Source of the DNA: CAWUEX02 sp038148375
GTDB lineage: Bacteria; Pseudomonadota; Alphaproteobacteria; Rhodospirillales; Rhodospirillaceae
Direction: 5' to 3'
Assembly (NCBI GenBank): GCA_038148375.1
Contig: JAYQVH010000001.1
Location: forward strand, 1-64,000
Length of the DNA stretch: 64,000 nucleotides
Both the position numbers and the translations under genes were made by a program. Position 1 is the stretch's first letter, and each line of letters begins with the position of its first letter. The notes under the pieces are model-generated. The model was not told the DNA's origin. It saw only the letters and a program-made list of their open reading frames with translations, and did not search any database. Positions 8,538-18,228 of this stretch are shown here, one piece after another.

Positions 8538-9744
8538 TGTTGCGCGCTGATACCGGGTACGCACCGTTTAAAACGGAGTCATAGACAGCGAGCGTGGCGT
8601 CTGTCATTTGCTCAACGGTGAAATTTTTCGCGACGTGCTCTCGAGCCATTCTCTTAAGTTCGTCACGCTGGTCCCGAGTCAGTGCGATCGCGCGCGCAAT
8701 AGATTGAGCAAGCGATACTGGATCGGACGGCGTGTATAGCCAACCTGTGACAGCCGGCAATAAGATCTCGGGTGCGCCGCCAAATGCAGGTGCGACAACA
8801 GGACGCCCCATAGCTTGCGCCTCCGCGACCACCCGCCCGAATGCCTCTGGGCGCGTCGAACCCGACACCACAACGTCAGTGACCATATAGGCTGCCGCGA
8901 TGTCCCGGCAGTTATCGATAATTTGAACGCATCCCTCTAGACCGAGGGTGCGCACTTTCGCATCAAGTGAACGCCTGTAAGAACTGCGCGCCGGCTGAGG
9001 CGCGACCATCAAGCACCTTAGGTTTTCAGGCAATTCGCCTGCTTTTGCGAGCTCAGCTATTGCACTAATAAGCAGGCTCTGCCCCTTCCATCGCGATAGC
9101 CGGCCAGGCAACATGACCACGAGACCATCGTCCGGAAGCCGCCATTCACTGGCGAGCTTGATCATCCGTGCCGGTGTAACGGCCGCCGGGTCAAACATAG
9201 ACAAGTCGACGCCACGGTGAATTAATACAACATCCTTAGGGTCCGTATGGTATTCAGCAATAATGTGGTCTGCGATAAATTCCGAAATCGCTATCACAGG
9301 CCGCCCTTTCGACATGATGCGGTTCCATATTTTTTTCAGACCAAACACCCCTGTTCCGTAGTAGCCGTGAAACGTTGTAACGAAGGGAACATTTGCCTTC
9401 TGAGCAGCGGCGTGCGCACTCCATGCCGGAGCCCGCGAACGTGCGTGTACAAGTGAAATTTTCTCATCTGATATTATCTCAGCCAATGCGTGACTGTTTC
9501 GGCGAATAGCCAATGGAGATTTCGTTTGTAACGGCAGTTCAATGTGCTCAGCACCACACTTCTCCAGCTCCCTGACAAACTGCCCACCGGCAGACGCGAC
9601 GATAGAGCGCCAGCCCGACCTTACAAGAGCTTGAGCAACTTCGACCGTTCCACGCTCGACGCCGCCGACACTCATCGCAGGCAAAACCTGAAGAATTGTC
9701 TTCACGTTAGGATCACGAACGATATCAGTGTTACTGTCCATCAC
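8530..9744 (-). CDS. Glycosyltransferase family 4
   Basis: 404-residue GT-B glycosyltransferase. The N-terminal acceptor domain begins ILQVLPAMSVGGVERGTVEV, the typical GT4 opening. The C-terminal donor domain has GRLSRWKGQSLLI and the E-x7-E motif region (SGSTRPEAFGRVVAEAQAMG), followed by GGAPEIL. It is predicted to be cytoplasmic and to build a surface polysaccharide or LPS together with the overlapping downstream GT9 gene. The frame begins with two adjacent ATGs; the first is used here. It is divergent from the hydrolase gene at 9814. Confidence 0.85.
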   Translation of the reverse strand: MMDSNTDIVRDPNVKTILQVLPAMSVGGVERGTVEVAQALVRSGWRSIVASAGGQFVRELEKCGAEHIELPLQTKSPLAIRRNSHALAEIISDEKISLVHARSRAPAWSAHAAAQKANVPFVTTFHGYYGTGVFGLKKIWNRIMSKGRPVIAISEFIADHIIAEYHTDPKDVVLIHRGVDLSMFDPAAVTPARMIKLASEWRLPDDGLVVMLPGRLSRWKGQSLLISAIAELAKAGELPENLRCLMVAPQPARSSYRRSLDAKVRTLGLEGCVQIIDNCRDIAAAYMVTDVVVSGSTRPEAFGRVVAEAQAMGRPVVAPAFGGAPEILLPAVTGWLYTPSDPVSLAQSIARAIALTRDQRDELKRMAREHVAKNFTVEQMTDATLAVYDSVLNGAYPVSARNND

Positions 9745-9813
9745 GGTCTTGATTTCCGAATTTCACCTTAGATAACGTTCGTTATTTTCGTCTTGAAATA
9801 GATTGACTGAGCA

Positions 9814-10593
9814 GTGAGCAGCGAGATCGCAATTCGAACTAGCATTCTAACACGGTCGAACGGCTCAACAATTGCCTACCAGTCAGTTGAAGGAACCGGA
9901 ATCGGCCTCGTTTTCCTTCATGGGTTACACTCTGATAAGTCTGGCACGAAGTCTCATCATCTAATGGAGTACTGTCGCAAAGTTGGCCATCCCTTTCTCG
10001 TACTCGATATGTACGGTCATGGCGATTCGTCTGGCAATTTCGAAGACGGGACAATTTCGCAATGGACTGAAGACGTGATCGACGTAATGGATCAGGTATG
10101 CCCTCAACCACAAATTTTGATCGGCTCGAGCATGGGCGGCTGGGTGATGCTGCGTGTCGCGCAACAGCATCCGGACAGGGTCGCCGGACTGATCGGCATC
10201 GCCGCCGCCCCAGATTTCACGGAAGATCTGATGTGGGCGAAAATGTCCGCAGCGGAGCGGAAAGAACTGACCAGATCAGGGTTCATTGCTTCGCCTTCGG
10301 AATATGGTGATGAACCCTACCGTATCTCGCTTGGACTTATAGAGGATGGACGGAAAAATTTGGTGCTACGCTCGCCACTTGAGATCGACAGGCCAGTACA
10401 TCTCATACATGGACAGCAGGACTCAGACGTGCCCTGGCAAACAGCCCTTAGGCTTCAAGATAATTTGACGTCCAATCGGGTACTCGTGACCTTGCTAGCG
10501 GACGGTGATCACCGGTTGTCTCGCGGGACAGACCTGGACCTGCTGGAACGTGTTGCCGATCATATGATCCAAATGTGCAACGCAAACTCCTAG
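9814..10593 (+). CDS. ABHD10-like alpha/beta-hydrolase (thioesterase or esterase)
   Basis: 259-residue serine hydrolase. Visible catalytic features: the nucleophile elbow GSSMGG in LIGSSMGGWVML, the acid in HGQQDSDVPW and the histidine in DGDHRLSR. The oxyanion region is FLHGLHSDKSGTKSH, followed by FLVLDMYGHGDSSG. The pattern is close to mammalian ABHD10, which removes acyl groups from cysteine and hydrolyses acyl glucuronides; the natural bacterial substrate is unknown. Start is a GTG at 9814 with no clear ribosome binding site, so the exact N-terminus is uncertain. It is divergent from the glycosyltransferase pair. Confidence 0.8.
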   Translation: MSSEIAIRTSILTRSNGSTIAYQSVEGTGIGLVFLHGLHSDKSGTKSHHLMEYCRKVGHPFLVLDMYGHGDSSGNFEDGTISQWTEDVIDVMDQVCPQPQILIGSSMGGWVMLRVAQQHPDRVAGLIGIAAAPDFTEDLMWAKMSAAERKELTRSGFIASPSEYGDEPYRISLGLIEDGRKNLVLRSPLEIDRPVHLIHGQQDSDVPWQTALRLQDNLTSNRVLVTLLADGDHRLSRGTDLDLLERVADHMIQMCNANS

Positions 10594-10605
10594 CGCAGAT
10601 CAGAT

Positions 10606-10920
10606 ATGGCGTCACCGGACCCGAATTTGAAACGCGCGCTTGCCATACTGAACGATGCATTGGCACGCGATGCGCACGCAATGACCCAATTGATTAACGC
10701 GAGAATTTCTTGCGACGAACGCCTGTCCAAGCATAGCACCGTGCAAACCGGCGTATACGCTGGTCAGCACAAAGTCGGCGTCCTTGGTTTGATTAACGGC
10801 GTTCTGGGTTACAAACACGGCGGTATTGGGGCGGAAGGCGAGGTCGATACGCGGACTGGGCTTTTCAAGCGCGTGCGACGTTTCGTACACACGAAGTCGG
10901 GCATCGATGTTCATTCGTAA
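10606..10920 (+). CDS. Small hypothetical protein, 104 aa
   Basis: Not recognised. A 104-residue soluble protein without signal peptide or membrane segment. The N-terminal half (residues 1-55) looks helical; the C-terminal half is glycine-rich (GVLGLINGVLG, HGGIGAEGE) and ends basic then polar. It begins 12 nt after the ABHD10-like gene, and its last 14 nt overlap the start of the TPR gene, which suggests a three-gene operon. Overlaps and codon pattern support a real gene, but the opposite strand is also open here, so some doubt remains. Confidence 0.6.
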   Translation: MASPDPNLKRALAILNDALARDAHAMTQLINARISCDERLSKHSTVQTGVYAGQHKVGVLGLINGVLGYKHGGIGAEGEVDTRTGLFKRVRRFVHTKSGIDVHS

Positions 10921-11695
10921 GCCACACCCCATAATGATCTTGAGCATCGCATTGCTTATACATTGTGCAGCGATGGCAGCCTCAAACACCAACATTATCG
11001 CAGATAATCAGGAAGTAACCTACTTGCGCTGCCTCCGCGCAGCGGCTGATAGCGCAGAGTCAGCCATGGATATGGCGCTGCGGTGGGCACGGCTGGAAGG
11101 CGGCAATCCCGCCAAGCATTGCCAAGCGGTTGCCCTCCGAGAGTTGGGCGACTTCGACGCGTCCGCCGCGTTGTTAGAAGACCTCGCCGAGGCCGATGGG
11201 GACCTGCCACTCATCAAGGCTGAGTTGTGGAGTCAGGCCGGGCGAGTTTGGATTGATGCTCAAGATTTTGAAAAAGCCGTCATAGCCTTCGATCAATCTA
11301 TTGCCTTACCTAACGCCCCAGATTCCGTTTACCTAGATCGAGCAATCGTGCTGGCCGCGATGGACCGATTCTGGGCCGCAATAGACGACCTGAACGTCTA
11401 CCTCGATATTCATCAGACTGACGCATTCGCGCTCACGCTGCGCGCCAGCGCCTATCGCCATATCGGCAGCTTGACGCTCTCACTAGACGATATCGTTAGA
11501 GCACTGGAGATAGAGCCGGCCAATGTTAATGCTTGGCTTGAACGTGGGATCGTGATGGATGCGCTGGGGAATGACAAAGGCGCGCTAGAATCTTGGATGA
11601 ACGTGCTTGAGCTCGAGCCCGACTCGCCTGCAGCCGATATTGTCCGTGCACGCATTGAGGCAACAGCAATCGGCGGCAGCGAACTTGGTGACTAG
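10907..11695 (+). CDS. Secreted TPR-repeat protein
   Basis: 262 residues from the ATG at 10907, chosen because it opens with a clear signal sequence (residues 1-22, ending HCAAMAA). The frame extends 27 codons upstream into the previous gene without a signal peptide. The mature part is a series of tetratricopeptide helices, for example ALRELGDFDASAALLEDLAE, the pairs around DAQDFEKAVIAFDQSI and GSLTLSLDDIVRALEIEP, and GNDKGALESWMNVLELEPDS. It is likely a periplasmic scaffold. The last 4 nt overlap the convergent GST gene. Confidence 0.8.
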   Translation: MFIRKPHPIMILSIALLIHCAAMAASNTNIIADNQEVTYLRCLRAAADSAESAMDMALRWARLEGGNPAKHCQAVALRELGDFDASAALLEDLAEADGDLPLIKAELWSQAGRVWIDAQDFEKAVIAFDQSIALPNAPDSVYLDRAIVLAAMDRFWAAIDDLNVYLDIHQTDAFALTLRASAYRHIGSLTLSLDDIVRALEIEPANVNAWLERGIVMDALGNDKGALESWMNVLELEPDSPAADIVRARIEATAIGGSELGD

Positions 11696-12360
11696 AAATC
11701 TAAGTCGGCATAAGTCGGTGCTGGTGGAATACCTGGGAGCACGTCGGCGAGAAGTGGGCGAAAGCTAGGACGGGACTTCAGCCGGACGTACCATTCCTTA
11801 GCAAGCGGATGATCTTTCCAAGGGACGTCTCCGGAATAATCCAGAAGCGAAATGTGCGCTCCCGCTGTCAAATCGGCATAAGTCAGTATGTCTCCAGCTA
11901 ACCAACTTCGCCGTTCCGTGAGCCAAGCAATGTATTCCAGATGAACGTTTACGTTTTCTAGCCCGGCCCGAATCGCGCGCGAGTCTGGCGTCGCATTACT
12001 TGCGACTCGTTTGAGGAGTTTCTCACCTGATAGAAAAGCTGAGACCTCATGCGCGAACTTACCCTCAAACCAGTTAATAAGCCGTCGTGTCTCAGCACGC
12101 CCGGAGACGCCCTGCCCCATCAATGGAACTTCAATGTGAACCTCTTCGAGATATTCACAAACCGCCCATCCACCGATGGCTAAGGGTCGCCCATCTTCGA
12201 CCAGAACCGGAACTTCACCCGCCGGATTAAGGGCCATGAATTCCGGCCGGCGCAACCAAAACGGCTCCTCATGGAGCTCAAACTCAAGATGCTTCTCCTT
12301 TAATGCCAACCGAACGGTGCGCGAAAGCGTATTCAGGGGGTGGTGATAAAGTATCAGCAT
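11692..12360 (-). CDS. Glutathione S-transferase family protein
   Basis: 222 residues. The N-terminal thioredoxin-like domain (MLILYHHPLNTLSRTVRLAL, ALNPAGEVPVLVEDG with the cis-proline before VPV) is followed by an all-helical C-terminal domain containing LTYADLTAGAHISLLDY, the N-capping box region of GSTs. It probably conjugates or reduces small electrophiles, or acts as a maleylacetoacetate isomerase-like enzyme; the exact subclass is not clear. It lies downstream of yejF on the same strand but after a 60 nt gap. Confidence 0.85.
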   Translation of the reverse strand: MLILYHHPLNTLSRTVRLALKEKHLEFELHEEPFWLRRPEFMALNPAGEVPVLVEDGRPLAIGGWAVCEYLEEVHIEVPLMGQGVSGRAETRRLINWFEGKFAHEVSAFLSGEKLLKRVASNATPDSRAIRAGLENVNVHLEYIAWLTERRSWLAGDILTYADLTAGAHISLLDYSGDVPWKDHPLAKEWYVRLKSRPSFRPLLADVLPGIPPAPTYADLDF

Positions 12361-12420
12361 GTCATTCGTGTCAGACTCGGTGTTTCGGCGGCCAATTCCG
12401 TATCAAGTGATATCCGCCTG

Positions 12421-14046
12421 TCATAATGATCGAGTGCGCAAATCAACGGACGCGCTTAACAATGCTTGGGTATAAGCGTGTTCGGGATGATCGAAAACTC
12501 GTGCGGCCGATCCGGTTTCCACTAGCTGGCCATCCTTCATGACCAAAATGTCATCAGAAAGCGCCCGCACAACTCTAAGGTCATGGCTGATGAAGAGATA
12601 CGTCAAATCGTATTTTTCCTGAAGCGATAAGAGCAATTCAATCATTTGCGCCTGAACGGAAACATCTAAGGCACTCGTCGGTTCGTCGAGAACAACAAAT
12701 GTCGGCCTTAGCACCAGCGCACGTGCGATCGAAATACGCTGGCGTTGGCCGCCCGAGAACTCGTGCGGATACCGGTGCATGGCCCCCGGGTCCAAGCCAA
12801 CGTCCGAGAGCACCTCAGCGACCCGGGCGCCAAGCTCTTCACGGCACTTTTCTAGATCGTGAACTTCCAACCCTTCGCCGACAATCTGGCCGATCGAAAG
12901 ACGAGGGCTGAGTGAACCGAATGGGTCTTGAAAGATAACTTGCATTTGCCGCCGCAAAGGCCGCATGGCGCCCCGACTCAGTCCGTCAATGCGTTGGTCA
13001 AGAAATCTTACTTCACCAGTGCTATCGATTAAACGGAGTAATGCCAAACCCAATGTTGTTTTTCCGGAACCGCTTTCGCCTACCACGCCTAGCGTTTTAC
13101 CTTTCCGGATCGTTAGATCTATACCGTCAACCGCTTTGACATAACTGCTAACGCGTCTCAACAAACCTGTGCGAATCGGATACCACACCCTGAGATTTAT
13201 AGCCGAGATAAGAGTTTCGTCAGATTCGGCGGGCTCAGCCTCCTTCGGCCGAGCTTGAGATGCGAGTAGCTGTCTCGTATACGCATGTCGCGCGGTCTCA
13301 AATATTTCCGTTACCGCGCCACGTTCTACCATTTCCCCATCTTTCATTACGCAGACCGTGTCAGCGATACGGCGCACTATGTTGAGATCGTGCGTAATGA
13401 AGAGGATCGCCATTCCCATTTTTTTCTGCAGATCCTCCAATAATGAGAGGATCTGGGCCTGAATCGTGACATCCAGAGCGGTGGTGGGTTCATCGGCGAT
13501 CAACAAGCTAGGCTCTAATGCGAGAGCCATTGCGATCATGACGCGCTGACGTTGGCCGCCAGAGAGTTCGTGGGGCAATGCTGACAGTCGGCTCGCGGCA
13601 TCAGGAAGGCCAACCAGATCGAGAAGTTCTAATACGCGAGCCCGGCGCTCTTCACCTCTTATCCCTTTGTGAACAAAAAGCGTTTCACCGACCTGCTTTT
13701 CAATCGAATGAAGCGGGTTGAGGGATGTCATCGGCTCCTGGAAGATGATCCCGACATCGCTGCCCCGCACGGCACGGCGAACCGACTCTGTGGCTTTAAT
13801 CATCTCCGTACCGGAAACAGTTATGGTTCCGGTTAAGTATTCTGCCGATCTTGGCAGTAGCTGCAGCACAGAAAGTGCGGTGACAGATTTACCTGATCCG
13901 CTTTCCCCGACAAGCGCAAGAGTCTCGCCAGGCCGAATCTGGAATGACACGTCTCTAACGGCGTCCACGATGTTGTCGCCTTGGCGAAAAGAAACAGACA
14001 GATGGCTCACATCCAAAATCGGCTGGTTACTGATTCCCTCATTCAT
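12421..14046 (-). CDS. yejF: Peptide ABC transporter ATPase with two nucleotide-binding domains (YejF)
   Basis: 541 residues carrying two complete ABC ATPase modules in one chain, as in YejF. First module: Walker A GESGSGKS, signature LSGGQRQR, Walker B LLIADEPTTALD. Second module: Walker A GESGSGKT, signature FSGGQRQR, Walker B FVVLDEPTSALD. It powers uptake of peptides such as microcin C-like compounds or murein-derived peptides through YejB/YejE. Its start overlaps the end of yejE by 4 nt, so yejABEF is a tightly packed operon on the minus strand. Confidence 0.93.
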   Translation of the reverse strand: MNEGISNQPILDVSHLSVSFRQGDNIVDAVRDVSFQIRPGETLALVGESGSGKSVTALSVLQLLPRSAEYLTGTITVSGTEMIKATESVRRAVRGSDVGIIFQEPMTSLNPLHSIEKQVGETLFVHKGIRGEERRARVLELLDLVGLPDAASRLSALPHELSGGQRQRVMIAMALALEPSLLIADEPTTALDVTIQAQILSLLEDLQKKMGMAILFITHDLNIVRRIADTVCVMKDGEMVERGAVTEIFETARHAYTRQLLASQARPKEAEPAESDETLISAINLRVWYPIRTGLLRRVSSYVKAVDGIDLTIRKGKTLGVVGESGSGKTTLGLALLRLIDSTGEVRFLDQRIDGLSRGAMRPLRRQMQVIFQDPFGSLSPRLSIGQIVGEGLEVHDLEKCREELGARVAEVLSDVGLDPGAMHRYPHEFSGGQRQRISIARALVLRPTFVVLDEPTSALDVSVQAQMIELLLSLQEKYDLTYLFISHDLRVVRALSDDILVMKDGQLVETGSAARVFDHPEHAYTQALLSASVDLRTRSL

Positions 14047-15098
14047 GGTGCGTCACGCCTCGGGTCAAACGCATCGCGAACGGCCTCACCAATAAACACA
14101 AGTAAAGTCAGCATTCCTGCCAACGCCACGAATGCAGACAGCCCGAGCCAAGGTGCCTGAAGATTGTCCTTACCCTGACGGAGAAGTTCGCCGAGCGACG
14201 GCGATCCTGGCGGCAGACCGAGGCCCAGAAAGTCCAGCGACGTTAATGCAACAATCGAACCGGACAGGACAAACGGCAAGAACGTAATCGTGGCAACCAT
14301 AGCGTTGGGAAGGACGTGTTTAATCATGACCTTGAAGTCATGCATCCCGAGCGCTTGCGCTGCGCGTACATAATCGAAGTTACGTGCCCGCAGAAACTCT
14401 GCCCTTACAACAGCGATCAGGGCCGTCCAGCTGAAGAGAAGCAAAACACCCAGAAGTGTCCAGAACCCCGATGCCACCAGCGACGAAACAATAATCAAAA
14501 TAAAAAGCTGAGGTAGGCCGTTCCAAATTTCGATGACACGCTGGAACAACAAATCCAGCCAGCCGCCAAAATAGCCCTGTACCGCGCCTGCGGCGACGCC
14601 GATTAGTGACGAGACGACTGTCAAAGTGAGGCCGAACAGGAGAGATAATCTGAAGCCATAAATGACGCGGGCTAAAACATCGCGCCCTTGGCTGTCAGTA
14701 CCCAGGACGTTTTCACGCGACGGCGGCGACGGCGCAGGTCCATCCAAATTAAAGTTGATTGTATCGTAACTGAACCGCACCGGTGGCCATACGATCTTGC
14801 CTTTATCCGCAATCAGATCTGTTAGATATGGATCACGATAGTCAGCCGATGTTGAAAAATCTCCGCCAAATGCCGTTTCCGGATAGTCCACAAATACCGG
14901 AAAATAAGATTGCCCTTCATACTCGACGTATAGCGGGCGGTCATTTGCGATGAACTCGGCTAGCAGTGAGACAGCCACCAGAAACAAAAGGATCTTAAAA
15001 GAGGTGTAACCCCTGCCGTTGCCGCGAAAATTATCGAGACGCCGCTTATTGATTGGAGACAGCCAGCCGCCTCTCTGCACAGACTGCTCAGCCATCAA
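14043..15098 (-). CDS. yejE: Peptide ABC transporter permease YejE
   Basis: 351-residue inner-membrane permease. It starts with a cytoplasmic stretch containing INKRRLDNFRGNGRGY, then a first membrane helix (ILLFLVAVSLLAEFIA), a long periplasmic loop (VDYPETAFGGDF typical of YejE), and five further helices with the EAA-type loop EFLRARNFDYVRAAQALGM. It partners YejB. The stop overlaps the yejF start and the start overlaps the yejB stop (ATGA-type overlaps), which indicates coupled translation. Confidence 0.93.
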   Translation of the reverse strand: MMAEQSVQRGGWLSPINKRRLDNFRGNGRGYTSFKILLFLVAVSLLAEFIANDRPLYVEYEGQSYFPVFVDYPETAFGGDFSTSADYRDPYLTDLIADKGKIVWPPVRFSYDTINFNLDGPAPSPPSRENVLGTDSQGRDVLARVIYGFRLSLLFGLTLTVVSSLIGVAAGAVQGYFGGWLDLLFQRVIEIWNGLPQLFILIIVSSLVASGFWTLLGVLLLFSWTALIAVVRAEFLRARNFDYVRAAQALGMHDFKVMIKHVLPNAMVATITFLPFVLSGSIVALTSLDFLGLGLPPGSPSLGELLRQGKDNLQAPWLGLSAFVALAGMLTLLVFIGEAVRDAFDPRRDAP

Positions 15099-16168
15099 TG
15101 CCGCGCCTCGAAATCGATGCGCGGATCGATAGCGGTATAAACAACGTCATTGATCAGATTCAAGACGAGGCCAATCAAACTAAAAACGAATAGTGTACCG
15201 AACACGACTGGGTAATCACGATTGATAACGGCTTCGAATCCTAAAAGACCCAAGCCGTCGAGCGAGAAAATAACCTCGATTAAAACGGACCCCGTAAAGA
15301 GCATCGATACGAGGGTCGCCGGAAAACCAGCGATAACGATCAGCATCGCGTTACGAAAAACGTGACCATATAAGACGCGGCGCGACGTCAGCCCCTTGGC
15401 GCGCGCCGTAAGCACGTACTGCCTATTGATTTCTTCGAGAAACGAATTCGTAGTCAGCATCGTTAGCGAAGCAAAGCCGCCGGCCACCATCGCCGGTAGG
15501 GGTAAAGCGAGATGCCAAAAGTAATCCGCGACCTTTCCGAGAAGAGACAATTCATCCCAGTTGTCTGACGTCAGACCCCGCAACGGAAACCAACTAAAAT
15601 ACTGACCTCCAGCAAATAGCACGATGAGTAAGATTGCGAACAAGAAAGACGGCATCGCGTAGCCAATAAACACAGCGTACGACGTCGCTGCATCAAATCT
15701 CGTGCCATCTCGTACGGCTTTCGCAATTCCGAGAGGTATAGAGACCAGATATATAATGAGTGTCGACCAAAGACCCAGCGAGACAGAAACGGGCAACTTA
15801 TCGACGATAAGTTCGGCGACACCCTGGGAGCGGAAAAAGCTCTCGCCTAGGTCGAATGTCATGTAGCGCTTGACCATAAGCACGAAGCGCTCGAGCGGCG
15901 GCTTATCAAAGCCGAATTGGCGTTCGATGTCGGCGACCAATTCAGGCGGCAATCCTCGGGCACCACGGTAGTCTCCGCGCGCAGACGTAGTTTCGGCTCC
16001 GCCACCGGCAAACTGGGCTGTCGCGCCGACGTCCAACCCCTGAAGCCTCGCCAAGACTTGTTCTACCGGTCCACCGGGAGCGAGCTGAACAATTAGAAAG
16101 TTGATCGCGATGATTCCGAGCAATGTCAGCGGGATCAGTAACAGGCGGCGAACAATGTAAGCGGTCAT
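15095..16168 (-). CDS. yejB: Peptide ABC transporter permease YejB
   Basis: 357 residues from the ATG at 16168, chosen because MTAYIVRRLLLIPLTLLGI is the standard YejB/DppB opening; the open frame runs 27 codons further up into the yejA end. It has about six membrane helices and an EAA loop (RAKGLTSRRVLYGHVFRNA). The first periplasmic loop is long and polar with the YejB-type RQFGFDKPPLERF. It forms the channel with YejE. Gap of 19 nt from yejA. Confidence 0.92.
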   Translation of the reverse strand: MTAYIVRRLLLIPLTLLGIIAINFLIVQLAPGGPVEQVLARLQGLDVGATAQFAGGGAETTSARGDYRGARGLPPELVADIERQFGFDKPPLERFVLMVKRYMTFDLGESFFRSQGVAELIVDKLPVSVSLGLWSTLIIYLVSIPLGIAKAVRDGTRFDAATSYAVFIGYAMPSFLFAILLIVLFAGGQYFSWFPLRGLTSDNWDELSLLGKVADYFWHLALPLPAMVAGGFASLTMLTTNSFLEEINRQYVLTARAKGLTSRRVLYGHVFRNAMLIVIAGFPATLVSMLFTGSVLIEVIFSLDGLGLLGFEAVINRDYPVVFGTLFVFSLIGLVLNLINDVVYTAIDPRIDFEARH

Positions 16169-16187
16169 ACAGCGTGATTGAGTAACG

Positions 16188-18215
16188 TCATTTGCGATTA
16201 CGACGCCGTATAGAACTCCAGAGCAGGAGCACAACGCCACTAATCGCAATCACCAGGATAAGCGTTCTGTCGTCTTCAATTGGCTCACTTGCGTTGACCT
16301 GTGTACTCGCACCGTCTGCTTCAGCCGCGTCAGAGCTTTGGGCATTTGAAGCCACTTGCGCTGCTTTGCTGGGGTCGAGCCACCACGTCGAAATCGCAAC
16401 GCCGCGGAGAGGAACAACGTCTGGATGACCGAACTTGTTCCAAGATGCGACCCGGATTTCCCCCGCGTGCCAATTAGGTATGACGTAATATCCCCATTGG
16501 AGAACGCGATCGAGAGCCCTGGTGTAAGCGACAAGCTCATCCCGCGAGCTAGCCTGAATAAGCCCCTCAATCAGTTCGTCGACAGCTGGGTCTTTGATGC
16601 CGGCGAAGTTCCGTGTCCCTGGCTCGTCCGCTGCCTCTGAACTCCAAAATTCTCGCTGTTCATTTCCCGGCGATGTCGACTGCGCCCAGGGGAAGACAAT
16701 CATGTCGAATTCGTATGCTTGGATTCGGTTTACCCATTGGGATACATCGACAGTGCGCATCGTCGCCCTAATGCCCAGGCGCTCAAAGTTTTGCAGCATG
16801 GGCCCAACGATCCGTTCGAACGCGGGGGACCGAAGTAGAATTTCAAATTCGAAGGGCACGCCATCGGAGTTTACTAGCCCGTTAGGTGTTTGTGTCCAGC
16901 CCGCCTCTTCAAGCAACTGTCGGGCAATCAGAAGATTCTCGCGAATGTTGCCGCTGCCATCGGTCGTAGGAGGATTATATTCCTGCGTAAACACTTCCGG
17001 AGGGAGCGAGTTCCGGTAGGGTTCAAGTAATTCGAGTTCCCGCCCCGAAGGCAGACCGGTCGCGGCCATTTCCGAATTTTCGAAGTAACTGCGCGTCCGC
17101 TTGTACTGACCGTAGAAGATTGTCTGATTGGTCCACGGAAAATCGAAGGCATAGGCGAGCGCACGTCTAACTCGCCTATCTGAAAAAATGGCAAGGCGCG
17201 TATTGTAGATGAAGCCTTGCATTCCTACCGGCGTACGGTCCTCGAAGGACTCTTTGATAATCCGCCCTTGATCCAATGCATTACCGTTGTAACCAATGGC
17301 CCAGTTGCGTGCGGAATTTTCGTAGCGCAGATCATACTCACCGGCGAGAAATGCCTCAAACGCCACTGTTTCATCCCGATAGTAGTCATAACGAATGCGG
17401 TCGAAATTGAACCTACCGACATTCACATTTAGATTCTTGCCCCAATAATTCGGATCTCGTTCGTACTCGATGAAGCGGCCTGGCTCGTAGGATGCGATTT
17501 TGTACGGACCGCTACCCAACGGGCCGACAAGGCCGGGTTCAGAAAAGTCCCTATCCTTCCAATAGTCCTCGGATAAGATCGGCATCTGGCCAATGATCAG
17601 CGGGAGTTCAGCGTTCCCTACGACCTTAAACGTGAACGTAACTTCGCGATCCCCGGTCACCTCAACCTTTTCTACGTCACCATAGTAGGCGCGGTACAGC
17701 GGCTGACCCTTTTCCATCAGCGTCTCGAAAGAGAAAACAACGTCTCGAGGAGTAATTGGCGTTCCGTCTTGAAATTGCGCCTCTGGCCGAAGTTGGAATT
17801 TCACATAGGAACGGTCTTCCGGAACCTCGATGGTCTCGGCAATTAAGCCATAACTGGCGAACGGCTCATCCAAACTTCCGACCATAAGGCTCTCAGAAAT
17901 TGGGTTGCCGATGCTCGGCAAATGGTCGTGCTGATGTAGATACGCGAGACCCGCGGCGGGCGTGCCGCGCAAAATGAATGGATTCAGGGAATCAAAGGTT
18001 TGTGATGACGCATCGACGACAAGAGTTCCTCCCTTGGGCGCGGAAGGATTCACGTAGTCGAAATGCGCAAACCCCTCCGGGTATTTTGGCTCACCCTGTA
18101 TCGCAAAGCCATGAACAGGACGCCCCGTTTCAGCATGCGCCGTGGGCTGTGCGGTCAACACCGTGAAAAAAGCGAAGAACGCAATCCGAGATGACATGTG
18201 GTTATGCGCTTTCAT
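16188..18215 (-). CDS. yejA: Peptide ABC transporter solute-binding protein YejA with C-terminal membrane segment
   Basis: 675-residue family 5 extracellular solute-binding protein. A signal peptide (about residues 8-28, ending AHA) is followed by the YejA opening HGFAIQGEPKYPEGFAHFDY and the SBP_bac_5 core (QFQDGTPITPRDVVFSFE, RRVRRALAYAFDF). It captures peptides for YejBEF. Oddity: after the usual end of the fold (WWLDPSKA) there is an acidic, serine/alanine-rich linker and a hydrophobic stretch (LILVIAISGVVLLL) capped by RRRNRK, so the protein may be anchored in the inner membrane. Typical YejA proteins are about 600 residues and lack this tail. It lies 13 nt after the HisN-like gene. Confidence 0.9.
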   Translation of the reverse strand: MKAHNHMSSRIAFFAFFTVLTAQPTAHAETGRPVHGFAIQGEPKYPEGFAHFDYVNPSAPKGGTLVVDASSQTFDSLNPFILRGTPAAGLAYLHQHDHLPSIGNPISESLMVGSLDEPFASYGLIAETIEVPEDRSYVKFQLRPEAQFQDGTPITPRDVVFSFETLMEKGQPLYRAYYGDVEKVEVTGDREVTFTFKVVGNAELPLIIGQMPILSEDYWKDRDFSEPGLVGPLGSGPYKIASYEPGRFIEYERDPNYWGKNLNVNVGRFNFDRIRYDYYRDETVAFEAFLAGEYDLRYENSARNWAIGYNGNALDQGRIIKESFEDRTPVGMQGFIYNTRLAIFSDRRVRRALAYAFDFPWTNQTIFYGQYKRTRSYFENSEMAATGLPSGRELELLEPYRNSLPPEVFTQEYNPPTTDGSGNIRENLLIARQLLEEAGWTQTPNGLVNSDGVPFEFEILLRSPAFERIVGPMLQNFERLGIRATMRTVDVSQWVNRIQAYEFDMIVFPWAQSTSPGNEQREFWSSEAADEPGTRNFAGIKDPAVDELIEGLIQASSRDELVAYTRALDRVLQWGYYVIPNWHAGEIRVASWNKFGHPDVVPLRGVAISTWWLDPSKAAQVASNAQSSDAAEADGASTQVNASEPIEDDRTLILVIAISGVVLLLWSSIRRRNRK

Positions 18216-18228
18216 TCGCGGTCTCCGA

